Shown in pieces: positions 42,454-50,481 of a DNA stretch of 64,000 bases. Below the pieces are notes generated by a model. The model had not been told where the DNA came from. It saw nothing but the letters and a program-made list of their open reading frames with translations, and did no database searches. Location: assembly GCF_013267355.1 (NCBI RefSeq), contig NZ_CP053985.1, forward strand, positions 2,108,001 to 2,172,000, given 5' to 3'. The stretch comes from Achromobacter pestifer. Lineage in GTDB: Bacteria > Pseudomonadota > Gammaproteobacteria > Burkholderiales > Burkholderiaceae_B. The translations under genes were made by a program, and so were the position numbers. Position 1 is the first letter of the stretch. Each line of letters starts with the position of its first letter.

Positions 42454-42769
42454 ACGTCCCGTGAGCTTTCGTTTGTCAGCGGAAAGCTACGCCAAGTATG
42501 AAGCGGCTGCGGCACAACTCGGCATGCGGTTGTCTCAATACCTCCGCTTACGTCTGGAAGTGGATGACTCCGTGTCCGAGCAGGTTTCGCAGTTGCGCCT
42601 GACCATGCTAGATGTTGCACCGAACTTCGACACCACCGCCCGCACCAATCCCGCGCTCGTGGAACTACTTCTGCTGGTCCGCCGAGGAAGCAGTCCTGGT
42701 GAACTACGCGCCGTCCATAACGAGCTCGAGCGCCAAGGCTTGACGCCCTGGTCGCCAGAATCGGCGTAG
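42437..42769 (+). CDS. Small ribbon-helix-helix-like mobilization/regulatory protein
   Basis: 110 residues from the ATG at 42437. The segment VSFRLSAESYAKYEAAAAQL with GMRLSQYLRLRLE resembles an RHH DNA-binding fold (beta strand then two helices), as in MobC-type or CopG-type proteins. A helical C-terminus follows. It precedes the secretion genes, so a role in regulation or DNA processing for transfer is plausible but unproven. Confidence 0.55.
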   Translation: MRSLLERPVSFRLSAESYAKYEAAAAQLGMRLSQYLRLRLEVDDSVSEQVSQLRLTMLDVAPNFDTTARTNPALVELLLLVRRGSSPGELRAVHNELERQGLTPWSPESA

Positions 42770-42851
42770 TCACAGGCATCTACCGCGCCCTTGCACTTGC
42801 GAGGCGCTTCCCTCTACCTCTCGGGCAGTCCTTGCCCCCGGAGTCTTCCCC

Positions 42852-43442
42852 ATGCACACCCCCGCCCTGGCGGCCGTCCTCGCGACGGCCCTCCTTCTTT
42901 CGGCCTGCGGTTTTGCCCCGCCCGCGCCGGCCCAACCGAGCGATACGCCTCGTGTGGCAATCAATCGCGTCGATCCTCGCCTGGTAGACCCGGCCGCCCA
43001 GTCGGCGGCACCATCCGAGTCTCCCAGCGCTGCGGCAATCTCCTTGCCGGCGTCCGATCTACCGGGTAATTCTGCCCCGACCACTACGACGTCCACATTC
43101 CTTGCATCGGTCGCCGCAATACCAGTACCCGAAGCGCCGGCCAAGAGTGAATCAGCCCCCGGGGCGTCTCATGCCGCGGCGCCAGCCGAGCAAACGGCCA
43201 ACGACCAGCCCGCCACCATCCAAGTTGCCGCCTCCCTCGTCGCTGGCCAAGAAATACTGTCTTCACTGCCGGCCGAATCGAATCCCGCAGAAGCCATCCC
43301 TCAGGCTGACCCCGAGCCGGTCATCCTGAAAGAAATCTGGAAGATCAGCCCGGACGACCGCACCGTGCGCCAGGCGTTGGCCCGGTGGGCAGGCAAGGCC
43401 GGCTGGACTTTCGGCCCGGATCAATGGGAGGTGACACGCTGA
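42852..43442 (+). CDS. Lipoprotein with C-terminal TcpQ-like segment (T4SS-associated)
   Basis: 196 residues. A lipoprotein signal (lipobox LSAC, about residue 19) is followed by a 120-residue Pro/Ala/Ser-rich linker. The last 35 residues contain IWKISPDDRTVRQALARWAG and KAGWTFGPDQWEV, the opening of a TcpQ/PilL-type domain. The domain appears cut short: related proteins usually run another 50 or so residues. It is followed by virB3- and virB4-like genes and may be a VirB7-like outer-membrane component. Confidence 0.7.
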   Translation: MHTPALAAVLATALLLSACGFAPPAPAQPSDTPRVAINRVDPRLVDPAAQSAAPSESPSAAAISLPASDLPGNSAPTTTTSTFLASVAAIPVPEAPAKSESAPGASHAAAPAEQTANDQPATIQVAASLVAGQEILSSLPAESNPAEAIPQADPEPVILKEIWKISPDDRTVRQALARWAGKAGWTFGPDQWEVTR

Positions 43443-43510
43443 TTCAATGGGGTGGCGGTGTGGTCTTCTCCGGCGCACTGGCCGGCGGCATCATCAAGCT
43501 CTTCTTCTGA
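43424..43510 (+). CDS. Possible 28-residue membrane peptide between the lipoprotein and virB3-like genes
   Basis: An ATG at 43424 opens MGGDTLIQWGGGVVFSGALA followed by GGIIKLFF and a stop at 43508-43510. It overlaps the lipoprotein gene by 19 bp and ends 2 bp before the virB3-like ATG. One hydrophobic, Gly-rich segment is visible. It could be a small membrane subunit or the shifted tail of a longer ancestral gene. No clear ribosome site. Confidence 0.3.
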   Translation: MGGDTLIQWGGGVVFSGALAGGIIKLFF

Positions 43511-43512
43511 AC

Positions 43513-43917
43513 ATGGCCGCCCCTGCGAAGGCGCGGCACGAAGGAGCACCCGCCGATACCAGACCCCCTCCGCCCGGATCCAGCGTGCCGCCCAACCAGT
43601 ACCCCCTGTTCAAGGGAGCCACGCGAATCGCGACGATCAAAGGTGGCGTGCCGACCCGGGCGTTCGTGGCTCTGGTCTTTCTCACGGTCACCGCCGCCAT
43701 GTTCACCCTCTGGGGATGGCTACTCGGCCCGATTCTCTACCCGATCCTGGCGGTCCTGAGCCGCAACGATGATCGTGCGTTCTGGATATGGGAACTGTGG
43801 TTCAAGACAAAGCTCTTGGCCCCAAACAAACGTTTCTGGGGCGCCATATCGCTCACGCCGATTCCCTACAGCAAGCGCCGGCGCTGGTGCCGGATGCTCG
43901 GAGCCAAGAAGACATGA
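43513..43917 (+). CDS. VirB3-like T4SS inner-membrane protein
   Basis: 134 residues from the ATG at 43513. The segment YPLFKGATRIATIKGGVPTR is the typical VirB3 opening, followed by two membrane segments (FVALVFLTVTAAMFTLWGWL and GPILYPILAVL). Here a Pro-rich stretch precedes it and a basic tail with PNKRFWGAISLTPI follows. Its stop overlaps the virB4 start by 4 bases. Confidence 0.8.
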   Translation: MAAPAKARHEGAPADTRPPPPGSSVPPNQYPLFKGATRIATIKGGVPTRAFVALVFLTVTAAMFTLWGWLLGPILYPILAVLSRNDDRAFWIWELWFKTKLLAPNKRFWGAISLTPIPYSKRRRWCRMLGAKKT

Positions 43918-46355
43918 CTCAAATCTCACCGGCCATGCCTGCCTACGAGCCGGCGGTCAGCCAGTATGTGCCGATTTCCCACCACGTCACAGACTCCGTA
44001 ATAGCCACACGCAACTGGGAGTACCTGAGCGCTTGGCGCATTGACGGACGAACCTTCCAGGGCTACTCCGAAGCCGAGCACAAGGAGTGGATCGAAGAGC
44101 TCAACAACGTCCTGCGTGGTTGGCCCACGGGTTTTGGGCTTTGGTCGCATCTCGTCCGTCGGCGCGTCTCGGAATACCCGCAGAGCGACTATCCCGACGC
44201 CTTCTCTCGCGCCCATGACGCCGCATATAGCAAGGTGTTCGATGGCAAGCCCCCGATGATCAACGAGATGTACCTCACGATCCTCACGCGGGCTCAGGTC
44301 GATCCGACGTTGCGCCTGCTGTCCAGGTTCGAGAAGCGTACTGCGCGTCAGGCCCTTGCGTGGCAGTCGCAGGCGATCGAACAGCTTGACGACATCAATC
44401 GCAAACTCGCCGGCACGCTGAAGCGGTACGGTCCTGAAAAGCTGACTATCGTCGAGCGAGAAGTTGACGTCGCCGGGGAACTGCGCACCGCACACTTTTC
44501 CGAACCTGCGGAGTTCTTCGGTTTGCTGCTCAATGGGAAGCATTCGCCCGTTCCCATCACCAGTGCGCGCCTCTACAACTATCTTCCCACCAGCCGTCAG
44601 TTCTTTTCAACGCACGGGGAGCAGGCGGAAATGCGCGGGCCTGACTGGACGAAGCGCTACGTAATGCTGGAGGTCCGCGAGTACAGCAACAACACCAAAC
44701 CCGGCCACCTGAACAGTCTGCTGAATCAGCCATACGAGTTCATCCTTTCTCAATCCTTCGGCTCCATGTCGAAGGCTGATGGGCTCAAAGCCTTGTCCCG
44801 CCAGATCAAATGGCTCGAAGACTCTGGAGACTATTCCGAGTCGCAGATCGCCGATCTGAAGAGGGCTCGCGACGATCTGTCCGCCGGCAAGTTCGTCATG
44901 GGGGATCACCACGCGACGCTGCAGGTCTTCGGCGACGATAGTGAGCAGGCCCTGCGAGCAGCGGCCGACATCAGCGGCGCCCTTGCCAGCAGCGAGGTCG
45001 TGGCACGCCTGGTTGATCGCTCCCTTATTGCGGCCTGGGCCGCTCAGCTGCCGGGGAACTGGAACTGGCGACCGCGCCCGTGCCCGATCACGTCGCCCAA
45101 TTTCTTGTGCTTCTCGTCGATGCACAACTACCTCTTCGGGAAGCCGGCGGGCAACCCTTGGGGACCGGCGGTCACCATGCTGAAGACCACCGGCGGTACG
45201 CCCTATTACATGAACTTTCATGCCTCGCTCGCGGAAGTCGATGAAACGGGCAAGCGGCGCCTTGGCAACACGTCCATCCTGGGGCAGTCCGGGACGGGTA
45301 AGACCGTCCTGTTGGGGCATCTAGTCGCACAGGCGCGCAAATTCGACTATACGGCTGCGGTATTCGACAAGGACCGCGGTCTACAGGTCACGGTCATGGC
45401 GATGGGCGGCAAATACTTCCCCATGCAAATGGGAGTGCCGACCGGGTGGAATTACCTTCAACTCGAGCCAACCAAGAGCAATGTCACGTTCATGGCCAGC
45501 ATGACGAAGCAACTCGCCGCCAATGGGGCAGATCCAGCGACCATGGCGGAGCAAAAGCAGATCGAGACTGCAATCAAGAAGCTGGTGGAGTTTATCGACA
45601 GACCGCAACGCCAACTGTCGACGCTACTGCAGTTCCTCCCCGCCGCGCCGTCAGAGGGCATGTCCCTTAGCCTGCGCGACCGGCTCGAACGCTGGTGCGC
45701 GGGTCATGAAAATGGCTGGATGTTCGACAACAAGACCGACGAACTCGATTTGTCGAGCACCGATCTCTTCGGATTCGATCTGACGGAGTTTCTCGACAAG
45801 GGTGAGATACGTGATGCCGCGATCACGTACCTGCTCTATCGAACTGAACAAATGCTCGACGGACGAAGATTTGCCTACTTCTTCGATGAAGTGCAACACC
45901 CATTGAAGGTCCCGTACTTTCAGACCTTCATGCAGGACAAGAGCCGCACCATCCGCAAGGAGAACGGCGTGTTCGTCTTCGCAACGCAGGAACCTGAAGC
46001 CATCAGCGGCAATCCTGTGGGACGGTCGATGATTCAACAATCGGCTACGCAAATCTACCTGCCCAACCCGAAGGCCTCCGAGGGGGAATACGTAAACGAC
46101 TTCAAGCTCACGCCATCGGAGTTCAAGCTGATCAAGGAACTGGGCGAGTTCAGCCGTCAGTTCCTTATCAAACAGGGCGAGGCGACGGTCACAGCAGAAC
46201 TGGACCTCTCCAAGTGCCCCGATTCCTTGCTCGTCTTCTCAGGGTCGGCCGACATGGCTGAGCTTGCCGAAGAAGCCGTTCTGAAGCTTGGCAACGACCC
46301 TGAGCAGTGGTTGCCGCTGTATCTCAAACTCGCCGATGAGGCGACAAGGAGCTAA
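43914..46355 (+). CDS. virB4: VirB4-family T4SS ATPase
   Basis: 813 residues from the ATG at 43914. The CagE/TrbE N-terminal domain is followed by the ATPase with Walker A GQSGTGKTVLLGH near residue 457, Walker B in RFAYFFDEVQHPL, and VFVFATQEPEAI. It powers assembly of the conjugative channel at the inner membrane and appears full length. VirB3-like and VirB5-like genes flank it with overlap or 2-bp spacing. Confidence 0.93.
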   Translation: MTQISPAMPAYEPAVSQYVPISHHVTDSVIATRNWEYLSAWRIDGRTFQGYSEAEHKEWIEELNNVLRGWPTGFGLWSHLVRRRVSEYPQSDYPDAFSRAHDAAYSKVFDGKPPMINEMYLTILTRAQVDPTLRLLSRFEKRTARQALAWQSQAIEQLDDINRKLAGTLKRYGPEKLTIVEREVDVAGELRTAHFSEPAEFFGLLLNGKHSPVPITSARLYNYLPTSRQFFSTHGEQAEMRGPDWTKRYVMLEVREYSNNTKPGHLNSLLNQPYEFILSQSFGSMSKADGLKALSRQIKWLEDSGDYSESQIADLKRARDDLSAGKFVMGDHHATLQVFGDDSEQALRAAADISGALASSEVVARLVDRSLIAAWAAQLPGNWNWRPRPCPITSPNFLCFSSMHNYLFGKPAGNPWGPAVTMLKTTGGTPYYMNFHASLAEVDETGKRRLGNTSILGQSGTGKTVLLGHLVAQARKFDYTAAVFDKDRGLQVTVMAMGGKYFPMQMGVPTGWNYLQLEPTKSNVTFMASMTKQLAANGADPATMAEQKQIETAIKKLVEFIDRPQRQLSTLLQFLPAAPSEGMSLSLRDRLERWCAGHENGWMFDNKTDELDLSSTDLFGFDLTEFLDKGEIRDAAITYLLYRTEQMLDGRRFAYFFDEVQHPLKVPYFQTFMQDKSRTIRKENGVFVFATQEPEAISGNPVGRSMIQQSATQIYLPNPKASEGEYVNDFKLTPSEFKLIKELGEFSRQFLIKQGEATVTAELDLSKCPDSLLVFSGSADMAELAEEAVLKLGNDPEQWLPLYLKLADEATRS

Positions 46356-46357
46356 CC

Positions 46358-47086
46358 ATGTCCAAAGTGATTTCATCCCGTCGGAACACCCTCGCCATCA
46401 TTCTGGCAAGCGTATTTATTGCGAACAGCACGGCGCCCGCCCATGCCAGCGGGATTCCTGTCGTCGATGCAGCGAGCATCGGCGCACGGGCCGCAGAGCA
46501 TGCGGCCACGATCGCCAAGTACCTTGAACAGATTGCAACGCTCAAGGCGCAGCTCGACACGGCCCGCGCCCAGCTCCAGGGCTTCTCCGGGACGCGCAAT
46601 CTCGGGGACATCTGGAACGACCCCGAAATCCGAAAGGCGCTTCCCAAGGACGCTCAGGAAATTCTCAAGAGCGCGGAGGAGACCTACGGTTCCATGTCTC
46701 GCTCCGTGAAGCGCATCAAAAGCGAGGAAACGCTGTCCGGCATCTACATTTCGGACAAGCAGAAACTCGAAGATCGCGAATGGGACTACCTGACGGCGGC
46801 CAAGGCAGCGCTCGAGAACATCGACTACGCCACTGCCGCACGAAAGCGCCAGCTCGAAAAGCTTCAGGCAGAAATCAACCAGACCACGGACGCGAAGGGC
46901 ATTTCTGAACTGAATGCCCGAATGCTGGTTGAACAGGCCAACGTGGCGGCGGATCAAATGCATATCGACAGCCTGCAGCGTCAACTGGAGCGCGAAGCTG
47001 CGCTGATCGAAAAGCAAAAGGCTAAGTTGGCGGAGTCTTCCTTCAGCATCGACGCGATTCGCGCGCCGCTGCCAGGAGCACGCTGA
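46358..47086 (+). CDS. VirB5-like T4SS minor pilin/TrbJ-type protein
   Basis: 242 residues with a signal peptide (NTLAIILASVFIANSTAPAH, cleavage after AHA). The remainder is long coiled-coil helix (GIPVVDAASIGARAAEHAAT, IAKYLEQIATLKAQLDTARA, then LEKLQAEINQTTDAKG), the TrbJ/VirB5 pattern. It would be the pilus-tip or adhesion subunit. It overlaps the virB6-like start by 1 base. Confidence 0.85.
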   Translation: MSKVISSRRNTLAIILASVFIANSTAPAHASGIPVVDAASIGARAAEHAATIAKYLEQIATLKAQLDTARAQLQGFSGTRNLGDIWNDPEIRKALPKDAQEILKSAEETYGSMSRSVKRIKSEETLSGIYISDKQKLEDREWDYLTAAKAALENIDYATAARKRQLEKLQAEINQTTDAKGISELNARMLVEQANVAADQMHIDSLQRQLEREAALIEKQKAKLAESSFSIDAIRAPLPGAR

Positions 47087-47916
47087 TGGCCACGACCGCG
47101 GTTGCCCTAACCAGTCTCGGAGAAATCGCCAACTGGATCGATCAATCGGTGACCACGATGCTTACCGGCGTCATTACCCCGATGGTAGCCTCGGTCACTG
47201 AAAAGATCCTGCCTGTTGTCTCAGTGGGCCTGTCAATCGCTCTGATCTGGTACGGCTGGCTCATGATGTCAGGCGCCATTGCAACGCCAGTGCTTACCGC
47301 CGCAAGGAGGGTGGTAAATATCGGCGTCATTGTGGGGATCGCAGGCACCGGCGGTCTCTACCAGCAGCAGATCGCCAGCACCATGCTGGATCTTCCCAGC
47401 TCAGTCGCCCAGCTTTTCACCGGAACATTGAAGACGCCCTCCGAAATGATGGATGATGCGGCAAACAAGGGAGCGGAAATTGGCACAAAGATCCAAGATC
47501 GTGCACCCGATGGTGTCTCCAACATCGGACGGGCATTTGTTTTCGTGATCGTCGCCCTGATCATTACGGTGATCTCTGCAATTATGAGCGCGATCGGAAT
47601 GCTCGTTCTCATTACAGTTAAAGTGGGAATGGGCTTGGTCGTAGTACTAGGCCCACTTTGCATCCTCGCGCTACTGTTCGAGCCAACGAAGGATTTCTTC
47701 AAAGCGTGGCTGCACCAAGCAATGTACTACGCGATCTACGCCGGCCTCTTTATGGTTGTGTTCATGTTCATCATGGGCATGTTTGGCATGCTTCAGAAAG
47801 GGCGCGTCCTTTCCCGAATCAACGGCAGTGTGGAGCGAAGCGACTCATCCGGTGAACCAGTAGATGACGATTCTTCGTCATCACGGCCCTCGATCGCCCC
47901 ACCCACCACACCCTGA
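47086..47916 (+). CDS. VirB6/TrbL-like T4SS membrane protein, shortened C-terminus
   Basis: 276 residues with about five membrane segments, including VVSVGLSIALIWYGWLMMSG and VKVGMGLVVVLGPLCILALL, typical of VirB6. After MGMFGMLQKG the sequence turns into a polar tail (SVERSDSSGEPVDDDSSSSR) unlike the final helices normally found. The gene therefore looks truncated or rearranged here. The expected virB8, virB9, virB10, virB11 and virD4 genes do not follow. Confidence 0.82.
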   Translation: MATTAVALTSLGEIANWIDQSVTTMLTGVITPMVASVTEKILPVVSVGLSIALIWYGWLMMSGAIATPVLTAARRVVNIGVIVGIAGTGGLYQQQIASTMLDLPSSVAQLFTGTLKTPSEMMDDAANKGAEIGTKIQDRAPDGVSNIGRAFVFVIVALIITVISAIMSAIGMLVLITVKVGMGLVVVLGPLCILALLFEPTKDFFKAWLHQAMYYAIYAGLFMVVFMFIMGMFGMLQKGRVLSRINGSVERSDSSGEPVDDDSSSSRPSIAPPTTP

Positions 47917-47934
47917 AAGTCTTTGGAGTGTTCC

Positions 47935-48207
47935 ATGACCCAAGCGACCCGTCGACGCGGCGCGCAGGAAGCGCGCACGCTCAAGGCCTACAAGATCATG
48001 CAGCAAGTCTATGACCATGGCAAAGCCGAGGGGAAGACAGCCGCCCAAATCCACCAAGCGATTCGCGATGCTTACCCCTGGGGCGAACGCCGTGCGTGGC
48101 CCTACAAGGCTTGGCTTCAGGCCAGGCGCGAATTCTACGAGAAGCACGGGCTTCCCCTGGCCGCTCGTCGGTCAATCGCAGAATCACTCCAGGAGGGCGG
48201 CACGTGA
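47935..48207 (+). CDS. Small conserved-looking plasmid-type protein
   Basis: 90 residues from the ATG at 47935. It is basic and helical: ARTLKAYKIMQQVYDHGKAE, then IHQAIRDAYPWGERRAWPYK and AWLQARREFYEKHGLPL. No signal or membrane segment. It may bind nucleic acid. Family not recognised. It starts 18 bp after the virB6-like stop. Confidence 0.6.
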   Translation: MTQATRRRGAQEARTLKAYKIMQQVYDHGKAEGKTAAQIHQAIRDAYPWGERRAWPYKAWLQARREFYEKHGLPLAARRSIAESLQEGGT

Positions 48208-48268
48208 ACGGCCGGGCTCCGACATTTTCTTTACCCGGTAAAAACCCGCAGCGGCACAAGGGGCGGCC

Positions 48269-49234
48269 ATGAGCGTCGAAGCATCCAAATGGGCCAGAAT
48301 GGCCGATGTCCAAAAGTCGTCTTCAAAACTCGTTCTGATCAACCTGGCCCAGCTCGTGCGGTACGACGCGGACGAATGGACAGCATTCGCTTCCATTGAG
48401 TACCTGGTATGCGTCACGCATTTGAATCGCAAGACCGTCATCGAGGCATTGGCCAGGTTGCGCGAGCTTGGCGCGATCCAAGACACCGGCCGTCGCGCCG
48501 GCGACAATCGAAGCAGCATTATCTACAAGCTATGCCCTAATGCGGTCCCGCTGGTGAAACTCTCCGGCACGCGGGCGGCGGGTGCTCTGGTTGACGAAGA
48601 GCCCCAAGGCAACCTTGACAGTATCCCGGGCGAAAAGGACGCACCGGAATCGGCACTTGCCGCTGCCGAATCTGATGAGCGGCCGGGCAATGCCGGCTGT
48701 GCCCCTACCTCGGCATCAGATGGGCCGGGCGAGTCGACTGGTTGGGCTCCAGAAGCGCCTGCGCTGCCCACGACAACGCCTCCGGCCGCAGCTGAGCAAG
48801 ACACTGCGGTTGCCGCACTGCAGGATCACTGCTCTGTGCGTCATTCAGGAACGCGCCGGCGACCGAATGCTGGTCCAGCCGCCACTCGCCTGCCTGCCAC
48901 GTGGGAGCTACCCGCAAAATGGCGGGACTGGGCTCTGGGCCAGAAGCCACAGTGGTCGGACGAGAAGATTGATGCGATGGCCGCGACCTTCAGCGCGTAC
49001 AAGCGCTCCCAGCCAGGCGACGGCGGCACTTCGTCGGACTGGTTTGAGTCATGGCGCCTCTGGGTGTTCCGCGAATGGGAGCCAAAGGGATCGGCCAACA
49101 AGCCCTGGCAAAGCACTTGGTCTGGCATCGTGGCCAAGGGCAAGAAGCTGGGCTTGGAGCAGGCCCCGAACGAGCCAGAACCCGAATTCAAAGCTCGGGT
49201 ATTTCGGGCCGCAGGACTTGTGTCGTCCCCGTAG
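48269..49234 (+). CDS. Winged-helix protein, candidate replication initiator
   Basis: 321 residues. The N-terminal 90 residues form a winged-helix DNA-binding domain (LVLINLAQLVRYDADEWTAF, VCVTHLNRKTVIEALARLRE) like phage O/plasmid replication proteins. A 100-residue low-complexity Pro/Ala/Ser linker follows, then a conserved C-terminal helical domain (LPAKWRDWALGQKPQWSDEK, WFESWRLWVFREWEPKG) found in primosome/DnaT-like replication proteins. It lies directly upstream of an iteron-like array and an AT-rich stretch, so an initiator role is likely but not shown. Confidence 0.65.
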   Translation: MSVEASKWARMADVQKSSSKLVLINLAQLVRYDADEWTAFASIEYLVCVTHLNRKTVIEALARLRELGAIQDTGRRAGDNRSSIIYKLCPNAVPLVKLSGTRAAGALVDEEPQGNLDSIPGEKDAPESALAAAESDERPGNAGCAPTSASDGPGESTGWAPEAPALPTTTPPAAAEQDTAVAALQDHCSVRHSGTRRRPNAGPAATRLPATWELPAKWRDWALGQKPQWSDEKIDAMAATFSAYKRSQPGDGGTSSDWFESWRLWVFREWEPKGSANKPWQSTWSGIVAKGKKLGLEQAPNEPEPEFKARVFRAAGLVSSP

Positions 49235-49267
49235 AAGTTATCCACAGCCGCACCCAATATCGGGGCT

Positions 49268-49371
49268 GGTCCCAAATTCGGGCCTAGCCCGAAAAGTTCT
49301 TCGGCTTGTCCCGAAATTGGCGTTTGCTAGTACCGAAAACGGCATTTTGCTAGTACCGAAAACGGTACCCA
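49268..49371. repeat. Iteron-like array (candidate replication origin)
   Basis: Repeated units of the form G-[T/C]-[A/C]-CC-[G/A]-AAA occur with key positions near 49273, 49290, 49312, 49334 and 49357, giving mostly 22-23 bp spacing (first interval 17). The last two units share a perfect 20-mer at 49323-49342 and 49346-49365. The last copy contains the palindrome TACCGAAAACGGTA. It is followed by AT-rich DNA at 49370-49406 with three AGGT-containing near-repeats. This is the layout of an iteron origin. Confidence 0.65.
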
Positions 49372-49406
49372 ATAGGTATATATAGGTTTTATAGGTTTTA
49401 GAGAGA

Positions 49407-50035
49407 GTCGCGCGCGAGGCGCCGGCCGCGACACGCCGACCGATCCGCCTACCCTCCGGTCGCTCCGCTCCCTTCGCCCCGCCGCCTTCGGCGCCGGCCT
49501 GAAACCCATAGCTTCAGTCCCCCTCCCCGTTGGCGCAGTGCGCCACCGGGCGGGGGAGAAGTAGCCCCCCAGGTGATGACAGGCCGCTGGCCCGCCACGC
49601 GCCGCCCGCCCCGACCTCGAGCCCGCATCACCTTCATCTGCTCGCCACGGGTCCCACTGCCTCTCTGGCCAGGCCTTCGTCAACCGACCGTGAAGTATGA
49701 GTCCCCTCCCCGGCGGGTACCCCTTCCGCCGGGCGGGGAGTGGTAGCCCCCAAAGCGCGGGGGCTGCGAGCCCCCCTGGCCGGCCGCCCATCGGCGGCCG
49801 CGCTTCCGCCCCCCGGGGAACCGCAACGGTTCCCCCACGCCCGGCCACGCCGAGCGCGGCCCCCCCTCCCTCAAACCCCGTTCTCCAGATGGAGGAGCGC
49901 CATTGTTCAGTCCAACTTAAACGCAACTTGATGCAGCGGCGGCCTATGGCCGCCAAACCCCATCCCCTGCGGATTCATGATCGACGGAACATCCACCCAA
50001 TCCCATCTGCGGCCCTAGTGCCGCTCTCGTTCACC
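49407..50035. other. GC-rich gene-free stretch between the origin and stbA
   Basis: No supportable gene. It contains two related copies of a roughly 53-base structured unit (49516-49570 and 49700-49751), each with C-rich and G-rich arms that can pair. It also has several other GC hairpins, for instance around 49755-49775 and 49785-49805. Roles such as an origin of transfer, an incompatibility RNA or a terminator cluster are possible. Confidence 0.45.
49516..49751. repeat. Two copies of a GC-rich hairpin unit
   Basis: Unit 1 at 49516-49570 and unit 2 at 49700-49751. Both begin AGTCCCC and end with GGGCGGGG, a short gap and GTAGCCCCC. Within each unit, the CCCCTCCCC arm can pair with the GGGCGGGG arm. 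The loops differ. Their repetition in the same orientation 180 bp apart suggests a functional or mobile unit. Confidence 0.55.
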
Positions 50036-50470
50036 ATGCAAAGAAGTCAATCGCCGCCACCACAAACGAAAGACCTGGACACAGTTCAGCAGCTAAACGC
50101 GCTGGCATGGAGCAGCGGTCGCGCCCAACTGCGGGCATTACTTCCTCTGGTCGACAGCCTGGTGGACCAGGGAGTGCCTTACGCCGAAATCGTCGCGACC
50201 TTGGCAAAGTCCGGAATCGTCCTGAAAGCAAAGTCGCTACGCCAAGCTAGATGGCGATGGCGTCAACAGCAGACGAAATCGGGTTTGCCCTCTTCGCCAC
50301 GCGTGACCACGCCACCCACCTCGCCTTTACCGCCGGCTCGGCATTTTCAATCGCCTAAATCCCCTTCCGAGCCTGGGCGCATCTCGAGCAAGGCTGACCT
50401 GGTGCAGTTGCGCACTTCGGCTGAATCCATCGACCTCGCCCAACTGGCCGAAATAGGCCGCCAAAAATAG
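50036..50470 (+). CDS. StbA-like plasmid stability/DNA-binding protein
   Basis: 144 residues from the ATG at 50036. An N-terminal helical DNA-binding region (LRALLPLVDSLVDQGVPYAE, IVATLAKSGIVLKAKSLRQA) resembles the StbA/KfrA-type HTH. A disordered Pro/Ser tail follows. Length and position (directly upstream of an StbB-like ATPase) match stbA of R388-type plasmids. A longer upstream frame lies in GC-rich structured DNA and is not preferred. Confidence 0.65.
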   Translation: MQRSQSPPPQTKDLDTVQQLNALAWSSGRAQLRALLPLVDSLVDQGVPYAEIVATLAKSGIVLKAKSLRQARWRWRQQQTKSGLPSSPRVTTPPTSPLPPARHFQSPKSPSEPGRISSKADLVQLRTSAESIDLAQLAEIGRQK

Positions 50471-50481
50471 GAACTGATTCC

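Noticed and set aside
49268..49371. CRISPR array
   Set aside because: Units are only 20-23 bp, nearly abutting and without unique spacers, and no cas genes are present; iterons fit better.
48582..49385. 267-codon rightward frame overlapping the winged-helix gene
   Set aside because: Alternative-frame shadow of the low-complexity linker region; it even runs through the iteron-like repeats.
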